From Telopea speciosissima (lineage: Eukaryota > Streptophyta > Magnoliopsida > Proteales > Proteaceae): a stretch of 64,000 nucleotides of DNA. The notes under the pieces are model-generated. The model worked only from the letters and a program-made list of their open reading frames with translations. It was not told the origin of the DNA and did not search any database. Where the stretch lies: assembly GCF_018873765.1 (NCBI RefSeq), contig NC_057924.1:7378001-7442000 (forward strand), in the 5' to 3' direction. Positions 46,701 to 61,700 of this stretch are shown one piece after another; position 1 is the first letter of the stretch; each line of letters opens with the position of its first letter. The translations under genes and the position numbers were made by a program.

Positions 46701-49700
46701 GATGTTACAAAGCATTACAGATCATCCATCATCCATCCACACACCCAAATAGGGATAATATAAAAGCATCATTGCCAAATTAAAGCAGACTACCCTTCAT
46801 AAAGTTAATGGTTTTGGCCAAGAAAAATATCTAATATCATATAATGAAGTCAATTCAAACTTAATATTCAGTTCTTGTTAGCCCATAATGCCAGGACTCT
46901 TTACCACATAAATTAGGGCTCCATATAATCAATATCTTTTAAACAAACAACATTATGGTATCCAATGGTATTTTGCAGAGCCAAATTATTTCCATGGTTT
47001 ACAGCTAGTGATTTATACCTTCCAAGATATAAGTTTATAAGAATGTACTAATGTATTGAAATCTGTCCATCCATACATTCATCTAGACATACATTCCCTA
47101 TAACTAAATGACTAATTATCTATCACCAGTTTGACTGTAGGCAATGGTAAGTCAAGTTACTGCAAGTGCATGTAAAGTAATTAAGTTATGTAACCATCAC
47201 TATAACTCATTTTACCAAAATACCCTCAGAAAAATGATGCCCTCCAATACATTTATGTTTATTTGAGTCCAAATTTTATTTTAGTTTTAGAGTTCGAATA
47301 GGTTTGGGTTTCTTGTTTACAAATGTATAAATAGATACTTGCTGTAGTCCATAGTTGTGCATATTTGGAGAATTTAATGAAGAAAATTGATAATTGCTTA
47401 CCTGCATTGTGTGACTGTGTGCTCTTTCGCTCTGTTCTCTCCCCTCTCCTTGATCAATTCAGTTCTTATTTCTCCTCCCAGGTAATCCTGCTCCTTTATT
47501 CTTCCCTTCATCTCTTCTTTCTTTATTTATTATCTTCTGTTCTTTTTTCCTGCTACTGTTTCCTTACCGGTTGTAAAGGGCTTGATCAATCTCCCTCATG
47601 TTTAACCCGTTTGGACCAAAACTTTGGGCGAAAAATCCTCTGTCCTAGCGAACTGATACCTAGGGTTTCGTCCCCAACAACCACTCCTGTTGTGAGAGGT
47701 TCTGACCTGAAACTCGTCTTCCCTGTTCTACCGCCTGGCCTGGTTTCAGCAAGCTTTGCTTTCTTTCTGGTACTTTGTTTAGGCCTGCTACTGTATTATT
47801 TTAAGAGAGTTGGGGTTAGAAATTTCCCCTTGAAATACCACTTTGAACTCTCACTTGAATCAGATCAGGTTCTACCGCTCCTTTCTGTTGTTCAAGAGCT
47901 AAAAGAAGATAGATCCAGTTATTCTCACTTGAGGCCATATTACTGAATAATTATTAAGCCCCCTGCCTTAAAATTGCATCTGGTTTATCCCCAAACCTTC
48001 CTAAAATACCAGATTGAATCTGCCCTTCAAGTCTAATTACGGTTCAGTCCCAGGATTAACTTTTCTTTATTTCAAGAGGTCCTAGGCTTCATATTATTTA
48101 CTGTTTTGCCACTGAAATCATAATTTGTACTACCTAGTATTCTTGTGGGCCCACAGTGATCCCATTTAAGGTTTTCAGAACCCGGGACCATATCAGATGT
48201 CCTACCAAGTTTTCATCATAACCATTATTTTACATGATTTGATAGAGTTGAAAGCCAAAACAGGATCCATGTGACCTCCTTAAGGAGGGATAAGGCTTAA
48301 TTGAGTTGAGTAATTTGATAGAGCACTGACTTCGGACTGACTGAAGAAGAGAGGCTTTCATCTTACCAATGGATGTTAAATGCACTGTAAAGAAAAAGTG
48401 TCAAGTATTTCATTTTCTCATGACTAGTGATATAGCAGATCTGGTTTTGTATCTTCAACTGGTGTGTTTTACAGAGTTCTGGTGCATCTGCCATGGCCAA
48501 AATGATCTCTACACCCTGATAACAAGCCGATCGGATGCTGGAGGCAAGATTTCACAAAATCTTATTCCTCTTACAAATTACATGGGGATTATGGCAAGAG
48601 AAAATCAGTCTAGAAGCAAATTACATGGGGATTGTGTCAATGTGCGGCATTTCTTAATATACTGGGATATCATGTCAAAGGAGTTTGAAGGGATGGGAAG
48701 ATCTTTTGGGAATCTATGGTGGGAACCGTCAAATTCTTGATTTTTTTTCAGTTCGATTTTTCTTTAAAAAGTGCCATATAGCGAAGCTATGTGTGGCAAA
48801 GATGATGATGCTAAGATGGATGTGTGGCAAAACTAGGAAGGATAAAGTGAAGAACGAACGCATTAGAGCTGATGTGAGAGTTGCCCCGATCAGCGACAAG
48901 CTACGAGGATGTCGCCTGAGATGGTTTGGCCATGTACAATGAAGGCCTGGGGATGCCCCAGTAAGGAGGAGTGATCTGATCCTGATTGAAGTAGCTAAAA
49001 GAGCTAGGGGTAGGCCTAAAATGACCATAGGTGAAGTTGTGAAGAATGACATCATGGGGCTTGTGCCAAGTATGACCTCAGATAGAGCCTATTGGAGGGC
49101 AAAGATCCACGTTATCGACACCATTTAGCTGAGATTTTCCTGTTTTCCAAGGCTAGCCTCTTTCCTCTTACTCTCATTTCTCATTTTTCATTTTCTTTTT
49201 CTAACTTTTCGTATCTCATTTCTTCAGTTTTAATCTTCATTTCTCTTACTTCCCTTTCCCTTGTGAGGACCTCAGTTTTCCATACTTTGTCTTGAAAGGA
49301 TCCATGTAGCCGACCCCATTTAGTTGGGATAACGCTGAGTTGTAGTTGATTTTTCTTTAAATACTCCTCTATGATGAGATGAGGATACAAATCTTGCTTC
49401 AGCTTTTCTGTAAAAGAAAGGGAAAAAGAAGTTGTAGAACTAGTAAATATCTTTCCACTATGATTATGGGGGCCCCTCACTTGGTAGCCCATATTTGACC
49501 ATCACAGATGCATAAACTGCAAATTAGGCATGGACAACCAAAAAAGGAAATTATGAATCAAAAGTCCATTTCTGTTATTATGAGATTACTATTTCAACTT
49601 TTGCACCTTCGAAGTTCTTTATTTTGGAGTAAACTAATTTCATTTTCCTCATCTTACAGCAAGCCATGTAATGAGAGAAAAACCTTTTCAGTTACTTATA

Positions 49701-52700
49701 AAGCACATCCAAGCTACTTAAGCACCTCTGTTTAGTAGGAAGCTTCAACATTCTCACCAGAGTCAAAATTCTATGCCAAAATTGTCAGATCAAAGTACTG
49801 ACTGTAAAACAACCAACTATGCATATGAGTGTTAATTCAGTTCCAACAAAATTTGAACCAATGCTCAACTGAGATATGAACTTGCTGGTCAAACAGACAG
49901 CCTTGTTTCAGATACAAAAAAAAAAGGGCATGAAGCTGAAAGAAATAAAAAAATCTATCAAAATTAAGTAAAATTTTGGGGAAAAATATACGTAGTTGTA
50001 TCAAGTATTGGAAAGAGAGGTGATATGTATCATAAATTATCCAAATCCACCATTGGGGGGGAGGGAGAAGTGAAGGAGGAGCCCAGCTGATAATGTTACC
50101 TCCAGAGAGCATCTAACATCTTCCACACTGGGCCAAATTATCAATGGCTGCCCCAAACCCAGAGGGGTTTTATCATCTGAGAATCCTGCAGACATTGATG
50201 ATGCTAACTCAGCCATCCACTTCTCATCCAAGGAACCAAGGGAAGAAAACTGCAGTTAAGAATAAGAACTAAAAGTTACTTCTCAATTTAAGACTTAATA
50301 CTAGACCAACTCAGAAAGAATGTGCAAGATAGAACAAGTTTAAAAAGGTAGCAGATTATGACTGCACCCAAGAGCAATATCTACACCCCAAAAATATAGT
50401 CGATACCGGAGGGGGGGGGGGAGGCAGAATATTTTTCTAAAGATGTAACTTACAGTTTGTGGTTTGGACAGCTACTGTATTTCTCATTTAAAAATCCAAT
50501 ATTAGACTGCCAATTATTAAATGTGCAGTCAGTCTTGTTCCCTTGACAATCTCAGTCTGTTCGAGCTTCAATCAGTTTGAATTCTGTCTGAAAGCAGCTA
50601 AGGCATTGCAAATGCCAGTTTAGGTCTCCTGATACTGAGTCTTGCAAAAGAAATAGGGGGCAGGGGGGTTTGGTGCTTTGTTGCAGAAATAAAAATTAAG
50701 ACCAATTGCACTTCCTCTGTAAAATAAATCGAAGGATCGGAAGGAATTTGTGCTTCTTCATGACCTACAGATCGGTAGTTCTCTTTGGAAATTCAATGAT
50801 TTTGCCATCCATATTCTGGCAACCACAAGCAAGGCAAGATCAATGTTGATCTGGACATTGGAATTGAGAGGTGGGAGTGTTTTCTCTGCCATATTCTGAT
50901 CAACCTGAAGAGCAGTTTGTGAATGCCCGAGACTTGAGAGAGAGAGTACATCTGTCACTGACCTTGCTGGAGTATATGGGAGTTGGAATTGCAGTTTTTC
51001 AAATCAGACTGCTAGGTGGAGTGTTTTCTCTGCCATATTCTGATCAAGCTGAAGAGCAGTTTGTGAATGCTTGAGACTTGAGAGAGAGAGTACATCTGTC
51101 ACTGACCATGCTGGAGTGTATGGGAGTTGGAATTGCAGTTTTTCAAATCAGATTGCTTCATTGCCGTAATCCTTGGGATTATAGACGACAGCAAAGAACG
51201 ATGAAGGGTTTGGGTTACAGTTAGACTCCATTAGAGAGCTCTGAGTTTTATTCGAGAACAAAACCCCAAACATGTAGCAAGCTGAAATGCTTAGGAGAGC
51301 CTCAGGAATGATGACATATGCATACAATACAAAGCCTTGGGAATGGTAAAATATGCAATAATTTGAGTGTTGTCTTAAATAAAATAAAACTCCAAAACCT
51401 TGTGAAATGGAAATTTTGAGAAATGCATAGAAAGTTGAAACCCAAAGAAATAGGACATGTTCCAGAATTTTGGGTTTATTGCAGGGTATTTGGTCCCAGT
51501 GAGCAAGACTGAAGCCAACCATACATGGAACATTTCAAAGCTGAGACTGAAACTGAATGACGCAGAAAGTATTAGAGATGTGTGCTTCTTTTAGAGGAAA
51601 TAACCCTTGGGTTAGGTTCTATACATGTTGGACCTTTAGTCCAATGAATTTTAATTATAATTGGGCCACCTTTTTTGGATGAATAAATAAATTCATTACC
51701 AAAGGAAAGAAAAGGGGGGGGGGGGGGAGGGGAGAGAGAGAGAGAGCGTACATGGGCACAAAGAACGTACAAGCCGCAAACAAATTACAATGTCCTGCCT
51801 GAAAGGAGGCTAGGGCCTGCAAAATTCAAAAGCCCACATGGGCATACAGACAAGAGCAAAGAAGCCCAATAGAAGGAAACGGGCAGCCAAGACAATTCCA
51901 GGTAGGGAACCACAAACCCTAAACAATTATCTCAACTCTCCATCATCCAGCCGCCAAGACGATAGTCGGAGCATCGCCGGCAAACAAACAGCCACAGATG
52001 AGGGGCGCTGGCCTGCTGAGGGCCACGGCCAAGCAGACAGCTGGCCTTGCGGAGGGTCACGACCAAGCAGGCAGCTGGCCTAATGGAGGTGACAGCCACG
52101 TCGAAGGGGCACCGGCCTTGCAGAGGGCAACGGCAAAGCAGCTGCCGGCTGCCGGCTGCCGGCCGAGCATAGCTGGCAGCCTTGCAGGCTGCAGGCTATG
52201 CAGCTGGCAGGAACACAGTGTTAGCCAAGCAAGCCAGGCCGATCAGGCAGAAGGCTCACCAAGCGGGGCTAGCTTCCAAGCAGCTGCAGTCCAAGCAAGC
52301 TGGTGACCGAACGGAAACTGAGAGCGGCGGCGATGCAAGACAACGACTGATGAACGAGCAGGCGAACGGGGCTGGAGGCGAAGAGACGGGCCAGCAAGCC
52401 AAACGAGGAAGGCAGCCAGCGAAGGCGGAGACCCAACAAAGTGAGCGGCTGTCGGAGATGTAAGCCAAGCGAAGCAGCGCAACCGGGCAAGAGAGACCCA
52501 ATGAGCCTGGAGACAGACCTAGCAGGAGGGCGACTTGCGAGGCAGCAAACCAGGCATGGCAGACGACCACGAGAACAACAAACCAAGAGGGCTGTCAACT
52601 AGCACGACTTCAGACCAAGCAAGGATGGCGGCCACTAGCACTACGCTGATCCAAATGAGAAGACCAAGCTCCAAGTCCCGAAGAATAAGAGGAGAAAGTG

Positions 52701-55700
52701 GAGGAGGAAGAAAGGGAAGGTGAGAGGGGGAATGAGAGAAGGAGAAGGGAGGAAGAAGGGGGAAGGAGCAGCCTGGCCTCACGGCCAGACTCTGAAACCC
52801 GATGAAGAAGAGGAGAGAATGGAGGAGGAAGAAAGGGAGGGCGAGAAGGGGGGAAGATGAGAGAAGGAGAAGGGAGGAAGAAGAGGGGGGGGGGCGGCTG
52901 GGTTTTTGCTTTCTGTTGCTAGGGTTTTTTTCTAGAGACGAAGAGGGAAAAAAATATAGAATCATAATTGGCCACTTTAATAGGCCTAAAATATTAGTAG
53001 GTAGGAATACAGGATTTACTTTATTAGTTTAGTTAAAGCCCTGTTTCTTTATTTATAATTCTTATAAAAGTGTTTTAGTTGGGTTGGATTAGGTCTCTCT
53101 GAGTCCAACTATGTTTAAGCTGTTTTCCTTTATTTTAAGATGAGTTTTAGTAGCAGTAGACTACCTACAAGGTAAGCTATTGGCTAGATGAGTTTTAGGC
53201 CTAGTTTGATTCATGTTTTTAGTTTTCTTATTTATTACTTAAGATATGGTAAGGGCTATGCCTTGTACGCAAATTTGAGTAATAAATTTGGCTTGTTGCC
53301 TTTGGTTCTGTGGTGATTCAGAATGCTCCCTGCTGAGGTGATTCAGTAGGCATACTAATGGTGATTTTAGGAACCCTTGGTGGTGATTCCAAGGTTGGGT
53401 ACTGGTAGTGAGGCCAGCCCTGCAGATAAGGTGGTGATTCCTGATCATATCATTTCTATTTTCACTTTCAGTTTCAAAACCCAAATACTTGAAATCCTAT
53501 TGCAATTAGGATTTGTTAAATCAGATTTCTATTATTAGTTTTCTTTTCAAATCTAATTTGTCTTTTTTTCCTTGCAATCCTGTCGTAAGTTAATCTCCCA
53601 CTGGATTTCACTGGTTCGGGATTAACACTATTACCGAAGCACTTAAGTAAACGGTCAGCCAGTCTTGGGTTTAACCAGTCGGTTTCGGTTCTGTTACTCA
53701 GTCCACTCTAGGTTTTGACACCCCTGATATCAGACATTAATTAAATTAAAATTTTGCACAAAAACAACATAGTCCGTCAGCTGGGAGACTGAAAAGGAAG
53801 AAAAGCCCACAACCACCATTGATAAAAACAAAGACCATCAGTTGGGAAAGCCATAAAAATATTTTTATCACGTAAAAATATTTTATCCACAACCCAAAAA
53901 GAAAATAAAAAAGAATTAAAATATCCAAGTAACAAAGAAAATTCTGTTTTACAACAACAGATCACTCAGAACTTCCTCAAAATGTATAATGGTATTATTT
54001 TTTGGATGAATAAAAATTATATTAAAAGAGACAGAGAGAAACTTTCCCCCCAAAAGAGGAGAAAGAAAAGAAAATACAAGGAGAAAAACTCCACAACCTA
54101 CAGCCAAGGCAAGCTAAAGGGAAGCAACCCAAAGAACTAAAGGATACAATCAACCCCAAACAATAAATTATGATATTATAAAGTTAACCTTCTTCCCATT
54201 AGGGTTATAGGGAGGAATGGGAGGAACTGTCCATCTCCCACCATGGTTGCTTGAGGCAATGGAAGGACTTGGCGGATCAATAATGTCGAAACCACCACCA
54301 TCTGCTCTTGGATCTCTCCACAGAGTATTGATGACATGGTCAGGCCAAAGGTTTCCTATAGGAGCACCACAACCAGAGACAACACCCTCAGATCCAACAT
54401 CTCCTTCATTCCCAAGGACTTGGCGCATCAATAATGTATAATGGTATTGTTTGTTGATAGCATGAGGCTTCCTTTTATTTGAGAAAGGACCACAAAGAAT
54501 GGTACCAACTTAATCAAATTCTTCATGTATGTAATGCTTCGATCGCTCAAGCGTAAGTTCACCCATTACGTTGTAACTTCTTTCAAATGATTATGATTTA
54601 GGGTGCATGCTAACAGCCTGAAGTATGATATAGTGTCTTCTTTTTCAAAAGGAAAGGACAAATAAAATAAAGGTAGCAGCGCAAACCCAACCACCACATA
54701 CCATCATCCTTCATCCACCACATCCACTGATCATGTATCACACCACACACCAAGTCCTTATTTCAACTGCTTGGTGTTGGCTACAGAAACACTTGTCTAT
54801 CTAGTGCCATATCGATGGCTAAAAAACACAGATCCTATAGCTGAAGAAGATGCTGATTCCTTCCCCCTTGTATTCTCTAAATGCTTTCATCTCCAATGAA
54901 AATAGTTATTTGCACTAAACTGATAATTTCCCCCTTTAAACATGAAAAACTTTACAAATGACTTCATGTTACTGGCTCAAGCAAAGACCATGTCTGCTGG
55001 GCATAGTTTAAAGGACTTGACAGCTGCTTGTTTTACTCCAAGTTTTTTATAAAGTGGGGGAGAGAATTTGTACAAGTTAAACATAGACATTGATACAGGC
55101 ACACTACATGTTGTTTGAAGTGTCTGTACTGCTCACAAAGAAAAAGAACAGTTTGGAACCAGAGGCACAATCAACAAGCCCATATTATCTTGAAAGACCA
55201 TGTCTGTATACGATTTTTATTTGCTATTTCCTCTTGGCTGAGTTAGCTAATAGATTTTTTAGTGATGTCTAACTAGCCAATTTCCAGCTGCTTAACCATT
55301 GAATTTGTAACAAATGATGACGTTCAATGTCATTACGAATCTTTCTTCTACCACATGGTATTGTAACATTTCATGCTTGCATGAGTGTCAACACTAATAC
55401 TCATGTTGCAAGAAAAAGCACCACACACATCAATAAAGAGGGCAGATCATACCTGATAAACAAGAGGGGATTTTTGAAATTCTTTGTCGAAATAAGACTC
55501 CTGCAGAACAGTACGTAATTTCATATGCCCCCACTTTTTTAGTTTGGGACCCATATGATATCCAGGGACAGATGCAATCAGCCTGACCTGAAAATTAGAA
55601 ATAAAACTAAAAAATGAACAAGAAGAAAACAGATTGACAGTAACGAGCACTAAAAGTAAAACAGAGAAAGATAAGGAATAGAAAGTTGATGCAGGAGCAT

Positions 55701-58700
55701 AGTTGTCATGGCGTCTATGCGAACCAAGGCGTTGGAGGGGGTCTGGACCATAGTTCAAGAACTCGCTGAAATCTTAGTAATATCTCGGTTTTTGAAAAAA
55801 ACGAGACAAGATTGAAGGCGAAATGGAGAAATACAATGTCTTGGCTGAGATCTCGGTGGGAAACCTTGGTATACAAACACTTATTTATGCAAGCCTTGAT
55901 ATACAGACACTTATTTATACCAGAAAGTAGGACAGAGACTAATTTATACCTAATATCATTTAAGTAAATGTTTTCATTTACTTAAGATATTATTCATAAA
56001 TAAGCAAATACCCCCTATTTGAATCCAATAAAAATAGTTAAAAAATCAAATTTCAAAAGGATAAAAAGTCAACCCCCCGGGTCAAGAATAAAAAACTGGA
56101 TTTTCGGCGGTAGGTGCAATTTTCAACTTTCTAATGCTGGGGTTTTTCTCAAATCTAAAAATTACATAAATCTTAATGGTAAAACATTGATAAAAACCAA
56201 AAGTGCGGTAAAATATTCATTTATTTTGATGTCCGAACAAATATTTTCATTCAGAGCAAGACAAGATAAGAAGTTCATTAGCAAATAGCAATGGCCTCTA
56301 ACAGATATAAAAGGGGGAACCTCCAAAAGCTCAGTACCACAACTGATCCTATCTAGGTTCTGGATTTTAGTTTTCTCATATGATTTGGCCTGATCAAAGC
56401 TTATTATTGAAACGCTAGTTTTCTATTAATTACTTGTTAAAATATCCATCAGCCTCTTCTATGCATTCCATGAGAAAAACGAAGTTTTATATCCTCAAGG
56501 TGATCAAATATAGGCATCAACAAAACAATCATCCACAAAAGGTCTTGCACAACAAAAGATGTAGGATGCTAGTGAAATGGGAGGTTAGTGAGACAAGGAT
56601 GAATCAAAGAATAATTCGGAAAGAAACAGGATTTAAAAATCAGAAATTAGATTCTTTCATGATTCTATTGTTAACAAAACAGGAATTTCGTGAATGGCTT
56701 GAATGATCAATGAGATCAGTCAAACTCTCTATTTATAATAATAATAATAAAAGAGATTACAAAGGAAAACACTGTTCACGATACTGTTCACGTGAACAAT
56801 GTCACAGCCCAAATTACAATCCTACCCTTGTTCAAAAGTACATAAATAAAGCATAAATAAAAAACCCAAAATACCCTTATAATATCAAGTAACACATCTC
56901 AACACTCCCCCTCAAGTTGGGGCATAGATATCACACATGCCCAACTTGACTAGACTAGGATAAAACAACTTCCCACTCAACCCTTTGGTGAAGACATCAG
57001 CCAGTTGATCTCCAGACTTCACAAAAGGAATACAAATCTGCCCACTCTCTAACTTCTCCTTGATGAAGTGTCTGTCAATCTCCACATGTTTGGTATGGTC
57101 ATGCTGCACTGGATTGTGGGCAATGCTAATCGCTGCTTTGTTGTCACAGTACAACATCATTGGAAGATGAACAGAACCACGAATATCAAGGAGTAAACTC
57201 TGAAGCCACAGTAACTCACATATGCCTTGGGCCATAGCACGGAATTCAGCTTCAGCACTAGATCTTGCCACAACATTTTGCTTTTTACTCCGCCATATGA
57301 CTAGATTTCCTCCAACAAAAGTACAATAGCCGGAGGTAGATTTCTGTCAGGGTTACCACCCAATCAAGATCTGTGTAAGCCTCAATGCGAAGATGGTCAT
57401 GAGGAGACAAAAGGATCCCCTTTCCTGGAGCCGACTTCAAGTAATGGAGAATACGAAGAACAGCAGCCATGTGAGTGGAATAAGGATCATGCATGAACTG
57501 GCTCACAAGACTCACAACAATGGCAATATCTGGTCTGGTGTGGGAGAGATAAATTAGCTTGCCCACCAATCGTTGATAGCTGCCCTTATCAACAGGATCA
57601 CCATCCTTCTCTTGCAGACGGGTAGTAGCTTCCAAGGGAGTGTCACAAGGATGACAACCAAGCAAACTAGTCTCTGATAGTAAATCTAGAACATACTTTC
57701 TCTGGGAGAGAAAGATGCCTTTTGGAGAACGGGCAACTTCAATCCCAAGAAAATATCTTAGCTGTCTTATTAGATCTTTTATGTCAAATTCCCGTCCCAA
57801 GAAAGCCTTCAGGTGAGAAACTTCATCTGTATCATTACCAGTCACAACTATGTCATCAACATAAACTATGAGAAGAGTGACCTTTTCTCCCTTTCGCTTG
57901 ATGAACAGAGTGTGATCAGCATGACTTTGTTTGTATCCACAGGAGACCATGGCTTTATGAAACCTACCAAACCATGCCCGTGGAGATTGCTTCAACCCAT
58001 AGAGTGCCCTTTTGAGCCTACAAACTTTCCCATGGGTCTTGTCAGAGGAAAAACCCGGAGGAACATCCATATAAACCTCCTCTTCCAACTCCCCATGAAG
58101 AAATGCATTTTTACATCCAATCTGTAGGTCCCAGCCAAAGTTGACAGACAAGACAGAAGACCCGGACAGTGTTCAACTTTGCAACAGGGCAAATGTCTCC
58201 CGGTAGTCGATCCCATAAGTCCGAGTGAAGCCTCGGCCACAAGCCTGGCTTTATATCTATCCACTGTTCCATCCGGCTTCTCGCTGACAACAAATACCCA
58301 TTTGCACCGAGTTTCTTACGAAGGAAAACACTAGCTCCATGTCTCATTTTAAGTAAGGCCGTCATTTCTTCCATCATGGTTGCTTTCCACTTTGGATCTG
58401 CAATCACCTCCCGCCATTTCGAGGAATAGAAACAGAGGAAAGAGAAGAAACAAATGCACGATAGGAAGGAGATAAAGCATCATAGGAAACAACATTGGAG
58501 ATGGGGTGTTGGGTGCATGACCTAACGCCTTACGAACAGCGATAGGTAAGTCAAGAGAAGGATCCTTACCGGATGATGTAGTAGTAGGTCCGGATCCGGA
58601 TCAAGTGCAGGCGATTGTGGAGGTGGTATGGTGGTGGTGGTAGTCTCAACTTGTCTGTGCGCTCCCGGTATATACCTTATCAACAAGGATTTGACGATCG

Positions 58701-61700
58701 GTCTACGCTCCCCCGAATAGGAGCCACTATAGGAGCCGAAGTTACAGAGGGCTCCCCGAATAGAATCCGGAAGAATAGCGGACACATCTTCAAAACCCCG
58801 ATCTTGCTCCCCGAAGAGGTGTCTGGGAATAATATGACAAGGACTCATGGAAGACAATATCCATGGAGACAAAAGTACGACGAGAAGGTGGATGGTAATA
58901 CTTGTATCCTTTCTGGGTCGCAGAATAGCCCAGAGAAATACACCGAATGCTCCGTGGATCAAATCTCCCATGAGGATGATGATTGCGGACATAGCCAACA
59001 CAACCAAAAACTTTGGGGGGAACCACAAAGGAGGAGGAACCCTGGAGGAGATCAACGGGGGAACGACCATCAAGGACACGGGTAGGTACACGGTTGAGGA
59101 GATAAGCAGCGGTAAGAATGGCATCACCCCAGTAGTGAGAAGGAACCTGCCGTGCAAACATAATGGCCTGAGCGACCTCAAGGAGATGTCTATTTTTCCT
59201 TTCAGCAACCCCATTCTGGGCAGGTGTGTCAACACAGCTGGTCTAATGGACAATACCATGTGCAGCCAAATAAAGTTGGAACTGACCCTCCATGTACTCT
59301 CTGCCATTATCACTGCGTAAAATGCGCAAGGTGGCATTGAATTGGGTCTGAACCATACGATGAAATAACTGAAAACAGCGGAAGACCTCACTTTTATGGC
59401 TCATCATGTACACCCAAGTGGCACGAGTATAACAATCAATAAACGAGACAAACCATCGATGACCAGAAAGGGAAGTACAACGGGCAGGGCCCCACACATC
59501 AGAATGAACCAAAGCAAAAGGAAACTCACTTCTTTTATTTAATGAAGAATAACTGGAACGAGTCTGTTTGGCCAAAACACAAGCCTCACATAAAAACTCA
59601 TTCCTATTACAATGCTTAATCAAGCTCGGAAACAAAAGAGACAAAGTACTAAGGGATGGATGACCAAGTCGACAGTGCCAGAGATGAAGGTCAGGGGACG
59701 AGGTGGACTGTAAATGATGAGCTGTAGAGGAAGCCGAATGCAAAGTAGAAGGCTGACCCGGGTCAAGTAAGTACAAACCACCCTGCATCTTACCACCCCC
59801 AATCGTACGCCCCGTCTCCAGATCCTGTATGACACAATGAGAAGGGAAAAAAGTCAGTTTGCAGTTCAGATATCTAGTGAGACTACTAATAGAGAGAAGG
59901 TTGGTAGAAAAGGACGGAATATGCAAAACAGATTTTAATGAAAGGGTAGGGGAGCAGCGTATGGAACCCTTCCCATTAATAGGAGAAAGGGAACCATTAG
60001 CTACTCGAACACTGTCTTTGCCAGAAGATGGAGAATAAAGATGAAATACATGGGAGGAGCCAGTCATGTGGTCAGTGGCACCGGAATCTATAATCCAAGG
60101 ACTGGATATAGCCGATGCACAAAGACTACTGACTGGAGTACCTGAGGAAAAATTAGAACCAGGAGGGGCAGCAGGTGTAGATGCCGTAGTGGAGGCAGCG
60201 GAAGAGGCTCTGTAGCATGCGACGGAAAGCTAGGAGCTCATCCTGAGTAAGCCCAATGTCAAATGAAGGGGCAGCAGCAGCAGGAGTAGGAGAATCAGCC
60301 ATATGAGCCTTGGGCTTAAACTTCCCACGGGCTTTCTTTTCCTCAAAATCAGCAGGCTTCCCATGGAGCTTCCAAGATTGAGCCTTAGTATGATAGAGCC
60401 ATTGCGGTGTTCACACCAGACGGGACCTTTAGGGACAGCAGTATCACCATCGGTAGTGGTAAGAAAAGGAGTCCTGGAAGCAACTTGCAAGGCGGAGCGA
60501 TCAACGATGAGAGGAATGCAAGCATAGCAGCCCGACGAGATTCCTCATTATGAACCAAGGCAAAGGCCTATTCTAGGGATGGAAAAGGGGACTACCCAAG
60601 TACTTGCACCCGAATAGGATCAAACTCCATATTTAGTCCAGCCAAAAAATCATAGACACGTATTTTGTCAACGTGTTTGCGATAGGCAGCCAAATCGATG
60701 CTGATGGAGGGTGATAGTCGAGTAATGATCAATTGCTGCCACATGTTCTTGAGGGCAGCATAGTATTTGGAGACAGAGAGCTCCTGTTGGGTAGTGGCAT
60801 TAGCCTTCTTTCTAATCTCATAGACCTGTGCATCATTCCCCGTGCGACCATAAGTCTCTTTGGCACCATTCCGGATAGTATGGGCAGTGTCCAAGAGAAG
60901 AAAATTGTCCGAGATATCCCCTTGCATAGAATGGATCAAGTAGGACATCACCATCGCATCATTCGATAACCACTTGTTGAGCTGAGAACCCTTTTCCACT
61001 GGTTTAGTTGTTGTCCCAAGAAGATGGCCAGTGAGGCCACGGCCAGCTACTGTCAAATAGGTAGACCGAGACCACTTCAGGTAGTTAGAGCCATCAAGTT
61101 TGATTGGGGCAGCAAGGGGAAGAAAATCAGTCCGGGGCTGGCCATCAATGCCAGAAGAGGCCGAAGAAGAATCTGAACCAGTCATTGCAGCAGGTAACCA
61201 ATCTTCAATGAAGCAGCAAACAGAAAAAAAATATCCAAAAAAATTCTAGAATCGACCCCCAATAGAAAAGGGTTGTATTGGAGCAAAAAATTTCAGATAT
61301 GTAGGCTGGGAATGATGTCGAATGAAGGCAGCAAGGGTGCCAATCAGATGCAGCAGGAACCAACAGCCCAACCCCAAGATCGATTAATGTCAGGGTTTTA
61401 AAAAAAACCCTGAGAAGAGAGATCGATAAGGGGCTGGGGTCTTCAACCAATCTGATAAAGTGAATAGGGGCTGAGAACAATATCAAATAAAGATCCCACA
61501 ATAGAAGATGCAGCCGAAACAGATGTAGAGGCCTGATCTCCAAAAAAAATAGGAATCTTCAAATTGCAGACAGTGCTTCAGCTCCACTCAATCCAAAAAA
61601 GAGGCATAAAAAAGGAGGTATATTGGGGCAGCAGCTAGATCATTACGATCACCTCAGTAGTGCTGCCCTAATGGGAGAAGAAGAACCAAAAGAAAGGAAG

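Noticed and set aside
47365-47946. 193-codon plus-strand open frame in a TDP1 intron
   Set aside because: Hydrophobic low-complexity translation, no recognisable domain, no splice or promoter evidence beyond a chance-level TATA; lies antisense in an intron of a clear gene.
51148-51522. 124-codon minus-strand open frame
   Set aside because: No domain recognised, inside a TDP1 intron, and not in phase with or needed by the neighbouring exons.
52243-52965. Several overlapping frames of 80-148 codons on the minus strand
   Set aside because: Product of GC-rich, repeat-like sequence without stops; no domain and no consistent frame.
58615-59320. Long plus-strand frames (about 156 codons each)
   Set aside because: Shadow frames of the minus-strand Copia integrase region.
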